7,357 bases of DNA, taken from NCBI GenBank assembly GCA_023433275.1, contig JAEZDN010000016.1, forward strand, positions 1 to 7,357, in the 5' to 3' direction. The notes below the pieces were generated by a model that was given only the letters and a program-made list of their open reading frames with translations, had not been told where the DNA came from and did no database searches. The translations under genes and the position numbers were made by a program. Positions 1-6,264 of the stretch are shown here, one piece after another; positions within the stretch are counted from its first letter, which is position 1; each line of letters starts with the position of its first letter. The DNA is from Verrucomicrobiota bacterium (lineage in GTDB: Bacteria > Verrucomicrobiota > Verrucomicrobiia > Opitutales > Opitutaceae).

Positions 1-27
1 CGATCACCTCGGATCGAGATTCGCCGG

Positions 28-91
28 GGATCACGCGGATGGCGCGGATCAATTGCCCCGGCCTTCATCCGCGTCGACCCGCGTGATCCGC
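28..91. repeat. Inverted pair of 9-bp micro-tandem repeats (GGATnnCGC / ATCCGCG words)
   Basis: The left arm has three units at exact 9-bp spacing (GGATCACGC at 28, GGATGGCGC at 37, GGATCAATT at 46). The right arm carries the complementary words ATCCGC, ACCCGC and ATCCGC at 67, 77 and 86. Bases 29-52 and 64-88 are near-complementary around an 11-nt loop. There is no T-run, so this is not a rho-independent terminator. Its function is unknown. Confidence 0.75.
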
Positions 92-127
92 GGGAAAACG
101 GATCGGGTCGTGGGAATCCGTGGGCCA

Positions 128-141
128 GCGATCTTGATCGC
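128..141. other. Short perfect dyad, GCGATC-TT-GATCGC
   Basis: A perfect 6-bp inverted repeat around TT. It is about 370 bp upstream of the MFS gene, so a role as its operator is doubtful. It is listed only as a visible dyad in the gene-free leader. Confidence 0.25.
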
Positions 142-188
142 GCGCCGAGGTCCGCTTCAAGTGTGAGCGAGCGTATATTTTCAATCCT

Positions 189-291
189 ACACATCCCGCC
201 CTTCGGGCACCCCTCTCAATCGGGGAGCTGTGGCTGCGCGGGTTCGGGTCCCCTCTATCAAGAGGGGTGGCGCGTAGCGACGGGGTGTGTG
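189..291. repeat. About 103-bp imperfect palindromic element (MITE/REP-like)
   Basis: The ends match as inverted repeats: ACACATCCCG at 189 against the complement of CGGGGTGTGT, which ends at 290. Inside them CACCCCTCT (209-217) faces AGAGGGGTGG (261-270). The arms are about 189-226 and 250-291, with an unpaired centre. No coding capacity is credible. I recall similar CACCCCTCT...AGAGGGGTGGC elements in unrelated bacterial genomes, but this is unverified. It could be a non-autonomous element or a long cruciform. Confidence 0.65.
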
Positions 292-302
292 GTTCGATTC
301 GC

Positions 303-317
303 GCGCGAGCAGGCTCG
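303..317. repeat. Small hairpin, GCGAG-loop-CTCGC
   Basis: A 5-bp stem with a CAGG loop inside a GC-rich stretch, 10 bp after the 103-bp palindrome. It resembles the short hairpin heads of REP elements, but it is too short to classify. Confidence 0.35.
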
Positions 318-335
318 CTGCCCGCGGGGCTCTCA

Positions 336-355
336 CCGGGGCGAGGGCGCCCCGG
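336..355. repeat. REP-like hairpin, diverged inverted copy of the GCCGGGTG repeat family
   Basis: A perfect 8-bp stem (CCGGGGCG / CGCCCCGG) with loop AGGG. Read on the minus strand the loop is CCCT, as in the hairpins at 5527-5546, 5776-5795 and 6265-6284. Two stem positions differ from those copies, and in both cases the partner base changed too, so pairing is kept. Confidence 0.6.
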
Positions 356-410
356 CTCCAGATTTGGACCCGCCTTGGCATGGAGCCGGTCCGCCCTCGG
401 GCCGAACTTC

Positions 411-437
411 TTGCGACGCCCGCACCCTCCGTAAAAA
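411..437 (+). promoter_or_regulatory. Candidate promoter of the sugar cluster
   Basis: TTGCGA (411-416) is a possible -35 box, and TAAAAA (432-437) or the overlapping AAAAAT is a possible -10 box, giving a spacer of 15-17 bp. This is the first AT-rich stretch upstream of the MFS gene and lies 75-100 bp before its start. The boxes match the sigma-70 consensus only partly, and promoters of this phylum are poorly characterised. Confidence 0.3.
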
Positions 438-458
438 TTTTGTGTTCATCCCCCGCCT

Positions 459-482
459 AAACTGTTTTCACTAACCGTGGTT
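459..482. promoter_or_regulatory. Candidate operator: two small dyads before the MFS gene
   Basis: AAACTGTTT (459-467) is a perfect dyad, and AACCGTGGTT (473-482) has AACC/GGTT arms. Both lie between the candidate promoter and the start codon, where a sugar-responsive repressor could bind. No regulator gene is in the window, and dyads this short can occur by chance. Confidence 0.22.
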
Positions 483-511
483 TTCGTTCCTCAACCCCAC
501 ACTGCTACCCC

Positions 512-1732
512 ATGAATCCATCCCGTCTGTTCACGGCCAGCTGCGCCGCCTTGATTGTCACAGCCATGAGTTTCGCCCTCCGCGGCGGAGCCACTGGCGC
601 CTGGATCGCCGAATTCAACCTCACGAACGAGCAAGCCGGCTGGGTCAACGGCACCGCCTTCTGGGGCTTCACGCTGGCGATGATGTTCGGCGGTCCCCTG
701 GTGGATACGCTGGGTTTCCGGAAGATTCTCGGTCTCGCCTTCGCGGGTCATCTCGCCGGCATTCTTCTCACGATCTTCGCTTGGGATTTCTGGAGCCTTT
801 TCACCGGCACGCTCCTTTTCGGCATCGCCAACGGCTCGGTCGAGGCGGCCTGCAATCCCCTCGTCGCCACGCTCTACCCGAAGGATCAGACCACCAAGCT
901 CAACCATTTCCACGTGTGGTTCCCCGGCGGCATCGTGATCGGTGGCCTGCTCGCCTTTGCCTTCGCCAAGATCGGCCTCGGCTGGAAGGCGCAGTTCGCG
1001 ACCATGCTGATCCCGCTCGCGGCCTACGCCTTCATGTTCATGGGCCAGCAGCTTCCGCAAACCCAGCGCGTGCAACGCGGTGAATCGACGGGTTCGATGT
1101 TCCGGGCCTGCCTCGCCCCCGGTTTCATCCTGATGGTGGCCTGCATGCTCCTGACCGCCTCGACGGAACTCGGGCCGAATCAGTGGATCCCGGCCATTTT
1201 GGAAAACTCGGGCGTTTCCAGCATTCTCGTCCTGGTGTGGATCACGGGCCTGATGGCCGTCGGCCGCATGTTCGCCGGCCCCTTCGTCCACAAGCTCTCG
1301 CCCATCGGCATGCTGATCGGCAGCTCGATCCTCAGCGCCATCGGCCTCTATGCCATGAGCCACACCAGCGGTGCCATGCTCTTCGCCGCCGCCACCGTCT
1401 TCGCCTTCGGCGTGTGCTTCTTCTGGCCCACGATGGTCGGCTACGTTGCGGAAAACTATCCCAAGACCGGTGCACTCGGCCTCGCCATCATGGGTGGCGC
1501 GGGCATGCTCTCCGTGAGCCTCCTGCTCCCGATCATCGGCCGCTGGTATGATGCGGGCATCGCCGCCCGCACCGCGGGCGAGGCGCCGGCTCCCGATGCC
1601 CTGGCCGCGATCCAATCCGCCGCCGGCCTCGAGGCCCTCGGCAAGGTTGCTGTCCTCCCGGTCATCCTCACCGTGGTCTTCATCCTCATCGCCGTGATGC
1701 GGAAGAAGACCCCGGCTGCCGCGGCCCATTAA
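512..1732 (+). CDS. MFS transporter, probably sugar/glycoside uptake
   Basis: This encodes a 406-residue inner-membrane carrier of the major facilitator superfamily, normal length for 12 helices. Hydrophobic segments run from about residues 4-24 to 378-396. The loop between helices 2 and 3 carries an MFS motif A (GGPLVDTLGFRK, 60-71), and the second half has the equivalent GRMFAGPFVHKLSP (251-264). A conserved-looking polar stretch, NPLVATLYPKDQTTKLNHFH (115-134), precedes WFPGG (136-140). TELGPNQW (218-225) could line the substrate path. The C-terminus is a short basic, Ala-rich tail. The start at ATG 512 puts helix 1 at the N-terminus but has no Shine-Dalgarno sequence. As the first gene before an isomerase and two sugar-type dehydrogenases, it most likely imports their substrate. 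Family assignment is secure; the substrate is unknown. Confidence 0.95.
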   Translation: MNPSRLFTASCAALIVTAMSFALRGGATGAWIAEFNLTNEQAGWVNGTAFWGFTLAMMFGGPLVDTLGFRKILGLAFAGHLAGILLTIFAWDFWSLFTGTLLFGIANGSVEAACNPLVATLYPKDQTTKLNHFHVWFPGGIVIGGLLAFAFAKIGLGWKAQFATMLIPLAAYAFMFMGQQLPQTQRVQRGESTGSMFRACLAPGFILMVACMLLTASTELGPNQWIPAILENSGVSSILVLVWITGLMAVGRMFAGPFVHKLSPIGMLIGSSILSAIGLYAMSHTSGAMLFAAATVFAFGVCFFWPTMVGYVAENYPKTGALGLAIMGGAGMLSVSLLLPIIGRWYDAGIAARTAGEAPAPDALAAIQSAAGLEALGKVAVLPVILTVVFILIAVMRKKTPAAAAH

Positions 1733-1734
1733 GC

Positions 1735-1811
1735 GGTCAGCATCCAGCGATCAGCATTCAGCCAAACCTCCGGGCATTTGCGCTGATTGCTGACAGCTGA
1801 CGGCTGAAAGC
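1735..1811. repeat. Inverted pair of 4 x 7-bp micro-tandem repeats (GCTGAnn word)
   Basis: The right arm has four units at exact 7-bp steps (1782, 1789, 1796, 1803), each GCTGA plus two variable bases. The left arm has four units on the other strand at exact 7-bp steps (1735, 1742, 1749, 1756), read as CAGC preceded by three variable bases. The arms are separated by about 19 bp. The element starts 3 bp after the MFS stop codon and fills over half of the spacer. It lacks a T-run. Confidence 0.85.
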
Positions 1812-1840
1812 TTCCTTCTCCGATTTTCGAAATAGTAGGT

Positions 1841-1861
1841 CGTAAATCATAAATCGTACAT
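1841..1861. repeat. Three-unit 7-bp micro-tandem repeat before the isomerase gene
   Basis: CGTAAAT, CATAAAT and CGTACAT follow each other at 7-bp steps and end 7 bp before the ATG at 1869. The repeat occupies the position where a ribosome-binding site would be expected. It is AT-rich relative to its surroundings and could also serve as an unstructured initiation region. Confidence 0.6.
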
Positions 1862-1868
1862 CCCCGTC

Positions 1869-2909
<1,041 letters not shown>

Positions 2910-2917
2910 GGTGGATT

Positions 2918-2988
2918 GATCACGAAACACACCGATCACACCCAAGGCCGGTTCGGACCTTCGTGTATCTGGTGGGTTTCGTGGTGAC
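2918..2988. repeat. Inverted pair of 9-bp micro-tandem repeats (TTCGTGTnn word)
   Basis: The right arm has three units at 9-bp steps: TTCGTGTAT (2960), CTGGTGGGT (2969) and TTCGTGGTG (2978). The left arm (2918-2941), read on the other strand, gives GGTGTGATC then GGTGTGTTT, also at 9-bp steps. The arms pair imperfectly around a GC-rich centre. The element begins 9 bp after the isomerase stop codon, and no T-run follows. Confidence 0.75.
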
Positions 2989-3030
2989 CCGTCCGCTCCT
3001 TCTTCGTTCTTAATCCCTCCCTTTAACGTC

Positions 3031-4113
3031 ATGAGCATCAAAATTGGTATCATCGGCGCCGGCGGCATGCTGCGCTATCACGCGGCCGGCTTCCGGTCCG
3101 CCGGGGCGGAAATCGTCGCGGTCACGGATGTCAACGAGGCCGCGGCCAAGGCCGCCGCCACCCGCGAGGGCGTCGCGAAATCCTTCGGCGACGTGGCCGC
3201 CATGCTCCGCGACTGCCCGGAGCTGGATGCCGTGTCGGTGATCGTGCCCAACAAGTTTCACGCCTCCGTGGCCATGCAGGCGATGACCGCCGGCAAACAT
3301 GTGTTCTGCGAAAAGCCCCCGGCGCTGAACGCGAAGGAGGCCGAGGCGATGGCCGCCCTCGCGAAGGAGAAGAAGCTCACCCTGATGTTCAATTTCAACA
3401 ACCGCGCGCGGCCCGAGTCGTACGCGATGATGGAATACATCAGGCAGGGCCAGGTCGGCCGCATCAATTCGGCCCAGGCAAAATGGATCCGGCGCACGGG
3501 CATTCCCGGCCTCGGGGGCTGGTTCACCAACCGGGCCCTCGCCGGTGGTGGCCCGCTCATCGACCTCGTCCACATGCTGGACCTCGCCCTCCACTTCATG
3601 GGCTACCCGGAGCCGGAATACGTGATGGCGCAGACGTTCAACGATTTCATCACTGACAAAAATTTCAAGGGTCCCTGGGGGATTCCGGATGTGGCCAACG
3701 GCATCACGGACGTCGAGAGCGCCTGTCATGGCATGATCCGCTGCAAGACCGGCCAGGTCATCTCGCTGCAGATTTCCTGGGCCGAGATGGTGAAACGCGA
3801 GGAAGTCTCCGTCACCTTCCAGGGCACGAAGGCCGGCGGCCTCGTCCAGCGCCTCTTCGGCATCGACGGACTCGACGATACCGCCACCGACGCGTGCGAA
3901 CTCTACGTGCAGGAAAACGGCCGGTCGGTGAACCGCTCCATCGTGGTTCCGCCCGATGCGCCGATGGGACGCGTCCGCTCCGCGGCGAACTTCGTCCGGA
4001 CGCTCGACGGCACCGAGGCTCCCTTGAACACCCCGGACCAGGCCGTCTCGCTGATGCGGATCATCGACGCCGCCTACGCCTCCGCCGCCACCGGCAAGCC
4101 CGTGCAGTGCTGA
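3031..4113 (+). CDS. Gfo/Idh/MocA family oxidoreductase (first of two)
   Basis: This 360-residue cytoplasmic NAD(P)-dependent dehydrogenase acts on sugars, inositols or glycosides. Its N-terminal Rossmann domain starts with IGIIGAGGM (5-13). The acid VTDVN (31-35), ending the second strand, suggests NAD binding. CEKPP (93-97) contains the family lysine K95. The C-terminal alpha/beta domain begins near 125, and GGGPLIDLVHMLDLALHFMG (172-191) carries the probable catalytic D178 and H181. Here the spacing is D-x-x-H, whereas D-x-x-x-H is usual, so one residue appears to be missing. Length is normal. The start at 3031 puts the Rossmann motif at residue 5, but there is no Shine-Dalgarno sequence. 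It differs clearly from the second dehydrogenase downstream, so the two probably act on different steps. The substrate is unknown. Confidence 0.93.
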   Translation: MSIKIGIIGAGGMLRYHAAGFRSAGAEIVAVTDVNEAAAKAAATREGVAKSFGDVAAMLRDCPELDAVSVIVPNKFHASVAMQAMTAGKHVFCEKPPALNAKEAEAMAALAKEKKLTLMFNFNNRARPESYAMMEYIRQGQVGRINSAQAKWIRRTGIPGLGGWFTNRALAGGGPLIDLVHMLDLALHFMGYPEPEYVMAQTFNDFITDKNFKGPWGIPDVANGITDVESACHGMIRCKTGQVISLQISWAEMVKREEVSVTFQGTKAGGLVQRLFGIDGLDDTATDACELYVQENGRSVNRSIVVPPDAPMGRVRSAANFVRTLDGTEAPLNTPDQAVSLMRIIDAAYASAATGKPVQC

Positions 4114-4120
4114 GGCCTCC

Positions 4121-4183
4121 GAGCCTGTTTCAGGCGATGGACCTTGATTTCGGCTGGCGCCGGCATCGGCTGCAAACAGGCTC
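4121..4183. repeat. REPIN/BIME-like inverted pair of GAGCCTGTTT hairpins
   Basis: GAGCCTGTTT (4121-4130) and AAACAGGCTC (4174-4183) are perfect complements. The similarity extends inward as GCGATG (4134-4139) against CATCGG (4164-4169), making two inverted REP-like units of about 20 bp. The left unit can also fold alone (GCCTG-TTT-CAGGC, 4123-4135), competing with the long stem. A GC-rich near-palindrome, GCTGGCGCCGGC, sits at 4153-4164. The element lies between the two dehydrogenase genes and has no T-run. Confidence 0.7.
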
Positions 4184-4219
4184 CTCCATCCACGTTCAAG
4201 ACTTACGCTTCCCATCCCC

Positions 4220-5383
4220 ATGAAACTGAATCGCAAACTTCGTTACGGCATGATCGGTGGCGGCCGCGGCGCCTTCATCGGCGGCGTCCACCGCATTGCC
4301 GCCATCATGGACGGCCAGGCCGTGCTCACCGCCGGCGCGTTTTCCAGCGATCCCGTCCGCTCCAAGGCCTCGGGTGAGGATTTCTTCGTCGATCCCGCCC
4401 GCGTGTACGGCAGTTACCAGGAAATGGCCAAGGCCGAGGCCCGGATGCCCGCCGACCAGCGCCTCGACTTCATCGTGATCGTCACGCCCAACCACCAGCA
4501 TTTCCCCCCCGCGAAGCTGTTCCTTGAGGCCGGCTTCAACGTCGTGTGCGACAAACCCGTGACCTTCAACCTGGCCGAGGCGAAGAAGCTCCGCGCGATC
4601 GTGAAGAAGACCGGGAAGGTCTTTGTCCTGACCCACAATTACACCGGCAACGCCATGGTGAAGCAGGCCCGCGACTTCGTGCGCGACGGCGTGATCGGCG
4701 ACATCCGCAAGGTGATCGCCGAGTACCCGCAGGGCTGGCTGTCGACCGCAGTGGAGCAGGGCGACAACAAGCAGGCGTCCTGGCGCACCGATCCGAAGCG
4801 CTCTGGCGCCGCCGGGTGCATTGGCGACATCGGCACCCACGCCGAGAATCTCGTCGGTTACATCACCGGTCTGACGATCGATTCCCTCTGCGCCGACCTC
4901 ACGACCTTTGTGAAGGGTCGCACACTCGACGACGACGGCAACATCCTCGTCCGCTTCAAGGGAGGCGCCAAGGGCATCATCCACGCCTCGCAGATCAGTG
5001 CGGGTGACGAGAACAATCTCAATATCCGGATCTACGGCTCGAAGGCCTCGCTCGAGTGGCATCAGGAGCAACCCAACGAACTCGCCATCAAGTTCCGCGA
5101 CAAGCCCCGCGAGATCTGGCGGCGCGGCAACAGTTATATCGGGAAGACGGCACAGAGTTTCACGCGCCTGCCGTTTGGCCATCCCGAGGGTTACTTGGAA
5201 GCGTTCGCCAACATTTATCTCGAGGCGTTCAAGGCGATCCGCGCCGAGGTCTCGGGCCAGCCGATCCCCGAGGATCTCGATTTTCCGACCATCGACGACG
5301 GCGTCCACGGCATGGTCTTCATCGAGACGGTCCTAAAGAGCGCCAAAGCCGGCGCTCGTTGGGTCAAATTCCCCAAGCTGTAA
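4220..5383 (+). CDS. Gfo/Idh/MocA family oxidoreductase (second of two)
   Basis: This 387-residue NAD(P)-dependent sugar-type dehydrogenase is from a different subfamily than its neighbour. The Rossmann fold starts with YGMIGGGRGAFIGGVHR (9-25). IVTPNHQH (87-94) and CDKP (110-113, family lysine K112) follow. In the C-terminal domain, GCIGDIGTHAENL (199-211) carries the expected D203-x-x-x-H207 pair. LTHNYTG (137-143), QASWRTDPKRSG (185-196) and GHPEGYLEAFANIY (320-333) look subfamily-specific. The length is slightly above the usual 330-380 residues, owing to the N-terminal extension and internal loops. The start at 4220 has CATCCCC immediately upstream instead of a Shine-Dalgarno sequence. 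It is the last gene of the cluster. A plausible role is reducing or oxidising the keto sugar that connects to the first dehydrogenase and the isomerase; direction and substrate are inferred, not seen. Confidence 0.94.
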   Translation: MKLNRKLRYGMIGGGRGAFIGGVHRIAAIMDGQAVLTAGAFSSDPVRSKASGEDFFVDPARVYGSYQEMAKAEARMPADQRLDFIVIVTPNHQHFPPAKLFLEAGFNVVCDKPVTFNLAEAKKLRAIVKKTGKVFVLTHNYTGNAMVKQARDFVRDGVIGDIRKVIAEYPQGWLSTAVEQGDNKQASWRTDPKRSGAAGCIGDIGTHAENLVGYITGLTIDSLCADLTTFVKGRTLDDDGNILVRFKGGAKGIIHASQISAGDENNLNIRIYGSKASLEWHQEQPNELAIKFRDKPREIWRRGNSYIGKTAQSFTRLPFGHPEGYLEAFANIYLEAFKAIRAEVSGQPIPEDLDFPTIDDGVHGMVFIETVLKSAKAGARWVKFPKL

Positions 5384-5416
5384 GTAAGGTCTTGGGGCCG
5401 CCTCCCCTTGAGGTGG

Positions 5417-5549
5417 GCCGGGTGCTCTCACCCGGCATCGAAAACCCCTGTGGTCGGGGTGCCGTCGCCCGCATCGAGAATCCCGTTGGGCCGGGCGCCC
5501 TCACCTGACATCGCGAATCCCTGTGGGCCGGGTGCCCTCACCCGGCATC
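5417..5549. repeat. Four-unit array of REP-like hairpins, 36-37 bp period
   Basis: Four units follow each other with their GGGTG/GGGCG blocks at 5420, 5457, 5493 and 5530. Units 1 and 4 are perfect hairpins (GCCGGGTG, 4-nt loop, CACCCGGC). Units 2 and 3 are decayed. The linkers are also alike (CATCG then GAATCCCTGTGG variants), so the whole unit is repeated. The array begins about 30 bp after the second dehydrogenase. I see no T-run here and no clear terminator for the cluster. Confidence 0.8.
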
Positions 5550-5576
5550 TTGGGAGGGCCCGCGTTCCTGCGGGCC
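5527..5576. repeat. Composite double-hairpin repeat, copy 1
   Basis: Hairpin A is GCCGGGTG-CCCT-CACCCGGC (5527-5546). Hairpin B is GGCCCGC-GTTCCT-GCGGGCC (5557-5576). The same A-then-B order recurs at 5776-5825 and 6265-6310. Confidence 0.8.
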
Positions 5577-5616
5577 GCCTTTCGCTGAAGGGCCCAGCTC
5601 CCGCCGGGCCGGGTAG

Positions 5617-5637
5617 GGCGTGCTCTCCGAGCGCGCC
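5617..5637. repeat. GC-rich palindrome GGCGTGCTC-TCC-GAGCGCGCC
   Basis: A 9-bp stem with one G-T pair and a 3-nt loop, in the repeat-rich spacer. Its sequence is unrelated to hairpins A and B, so it is a further REP-like family. No T-run follows. Confidence 0.55.
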
Positions 5638-5681
5638 GCGCCTTGAGATGTCATCTGGCCGAGCCGGGGCCGATTCGGATC

Positions 5682-5708
5682 GGCCGCAACAGGCGCATAA
5701 GTCGCAAA
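5682..5708. repeat. Three-unit 9-bp micro-tandem repeat (GGCCGCAAC word)
   Basis: GGCCGCAAC, AGGCGCATA and AGTCGCAAA follow at exact 9-bp steps. A second copy of the same word begins at 7344 and is cut by the window end. Confidence 0.65.
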
Positions 5709-5741
5709 CGTCCATCGATTCAGGGATCCGAGCCCCTGTGG

Positions 5742-5758
5742 GCCGGGCCTCGCCTGGC
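5742..5758. repeat. Shortened hairpin A repeat copy
   Basis: GCCGGGC-CTC-GCCTGGC has a 7-bp stem with one G-T pair, flanked by CCCTGTGG and CATCGAGAATCC. It is a shortened member of the hairpin A family, one unit (about 34 bp) before the composite copy at 5776. Confidence 0.65.
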
Positions 5759-5775
5759 ATCGAGAATCCTTGTGG

Positions 5776-5825
5776 GCCGGGTGCCCTCACCCGGCATCTT
5801 CGGATGGCCCGCGTCCCTGCGGGCC
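5776..5825. repeat. Composite double-hairpin repeat, copy 2
   Basis: Hairpin A at 5776-5795 is identical in stem and loop to copy 1. Hairpin B at 5806-5825 is GGCCCGC-GTCCCT-GCGGGCC. The linker CATCTTCGGAT matches copy 1 in length. Confidence 0.8.
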
Positions 5826-5893
5826 GAACGCCTCGCTTTCGCCCGACGCCTTCGACCGAATTTCCCCCGATAGCGAACGATCGCCGCCTCTGC

Positions 5894-6078
5894 TACAGTG
5901 TCCGCAGCGTAGATGCACAAGTCGTCCGACCAATCCACGGACCAACCTCCGAGGCCCAATCAGACAAAAGTTCAGATTCCCTTCGCAGAATAAAATCAGC
6001 GAACCGACCCGAACCTAAAAACGCGCATCTACGCTTATTTTATTTCCAGCCAAAGGCGCACCGCAAGGTGCGCCTTTT
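5894..6078 (+). ncRNA. Possible small RNA gene ending at a strong terminator
   Basis: An AT-richer island within the GC-rich repeat region. GCGTAGATGC (5907-5916) is perfectly complementary to GCATCTACGC (6025-6034), which would close a domain of about 130 nt. Inside it, TTCGC (5982-5986) pairs with GCGAA (5999-6003). A strong terminator hairpin follows at 6052-6077. TACAGT (5894-5899) could be a -10 box with transcription starting near 5906, just at the closing stem, but the -35 match (TAGCGA, 5871) is weak. The RNA would be about 170 nt with a C/A-rich interior. I recognise no known family (not tRNA, tmRNA, SRP RNA or an obvious 6S RNA). The island could instead be the 3' end of a longer transcript. 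Confidence 0.3.
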
Positions 6079-6083
6079 CCTTT
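6052..6083 (+). terminator. Rho-independent terminator in the spacer
   Basis: A perfect 11-bp stem (AAAGGCGCACC / GGTGCGCCTTT, 6052-6062 and 6067-6077) with a GCAA tetraloop, followed by a T-rich run interrupted by CC. On the opposite strand only a short TTT follows the stem. It may end the candidate small RNA or readthrough transcripts of the sugar cluster. Confidence 0.75.
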
Positions 6084-6117
6084 CGCGAAGGAGGGCGAGC
6101 GCGCCGCAAACGGCGGG

Positions 6118-6145
6118 GGTTAGTGGTTACGCGTTAAGGGTTATT
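6118..6145. repeat. Four-unit 7-bp micro-tandem repeat (GGTTAnn word) with GGGACCTGCCCC tail
   Basis: GGTTAGT, GGTTACG, CGTTAAG and GGTTATT start at 6118, 6125, 6132 and 6139, exactly 7 bp apart. GGGACCTGCCCCT follows at 6146-6158. I recall similar GGGACCTG-CCCC sequences near REP-associated transposase genes, but this is unverified. Confidence 0.65.
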
Positions 6146-6192
6146 GGGACCTGCCCCTAGAATCCGCTGCGGGCGAAGATCGGTTCCTGGAG

Positions 6193-6212
6193 CGCGGGCG
6201 ACCCCGCCCGCG
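6193..6212. repeat. Perfect GC hairpin, CGCGGGCG-ACCC-CGCCCGCG
   Basis: An 8-bp perfect stem with a 4-nt loop and no T-run. It is another REP-like palindrome in the gene-free region, with a stem different from hairpins A and B. Confidence 0.55.
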
Positions 6213-6264
6213 AATCTCCACGGCGAGGTCTCCGTTCCTCCATCCGAAATCCGCCTCCCTGTGG

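Noticed and set aside
163..474. 103-codon plus-strand open frame in the leader
   Set aside because: It spans the 103-bp palindrome and other hairpins, has no recognisable protein pattern, and is explained by low stop frequency in GC-rich DNA.
491..1729. Long minus-strand open frame (412 codons) opposite the MFS gene
   Set aside because: It is the antisense shadow of a GC-rich gene. The translation is Glu/Gly/His/Asp-rich with no domain pattern, while the plus strand encodes a clear MFS protein.
3010..5308. Two long minus-strand open frames (3010-4236, 4196-5308) opposite the dehydrogenases
   Set aside because: They show low-complexity acidic/His-rich translations with no motifs. The plus strand carries the Rossmann and CEKP/CDKP motifs.
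5384..5412. Possible terminator directly after the second dehydrogenase
   Set aside because: Only weak, mismatched stems (GGGG/CCCC, CCTC/GAGG) and no T-run. The first convincing terminator downstream is at 6052.
5417..5549. CRISPR-like regular repeat spacing (36-37 bp)
   Set aside because: The whole unit including the linkers is repeated, so there are no unique spacers, and no cas gene is present.
5965..5985. GTTCAGATTCCC resembling a tRNA/tmRNA T-loop
   Set aside because: No matching T-stem, acceptor stem, anticodon arm or CCA end is present. It is a chance likeness.
5408..6160. 250-codon plus-strand open frame through the repeat region
   Set aside because: It reads through REP-like hairpins and the candidate small RNA with its terminator. 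Its Pro/Arg/Ala-rich, repeated peptide merely mirrors the DNA repeats.
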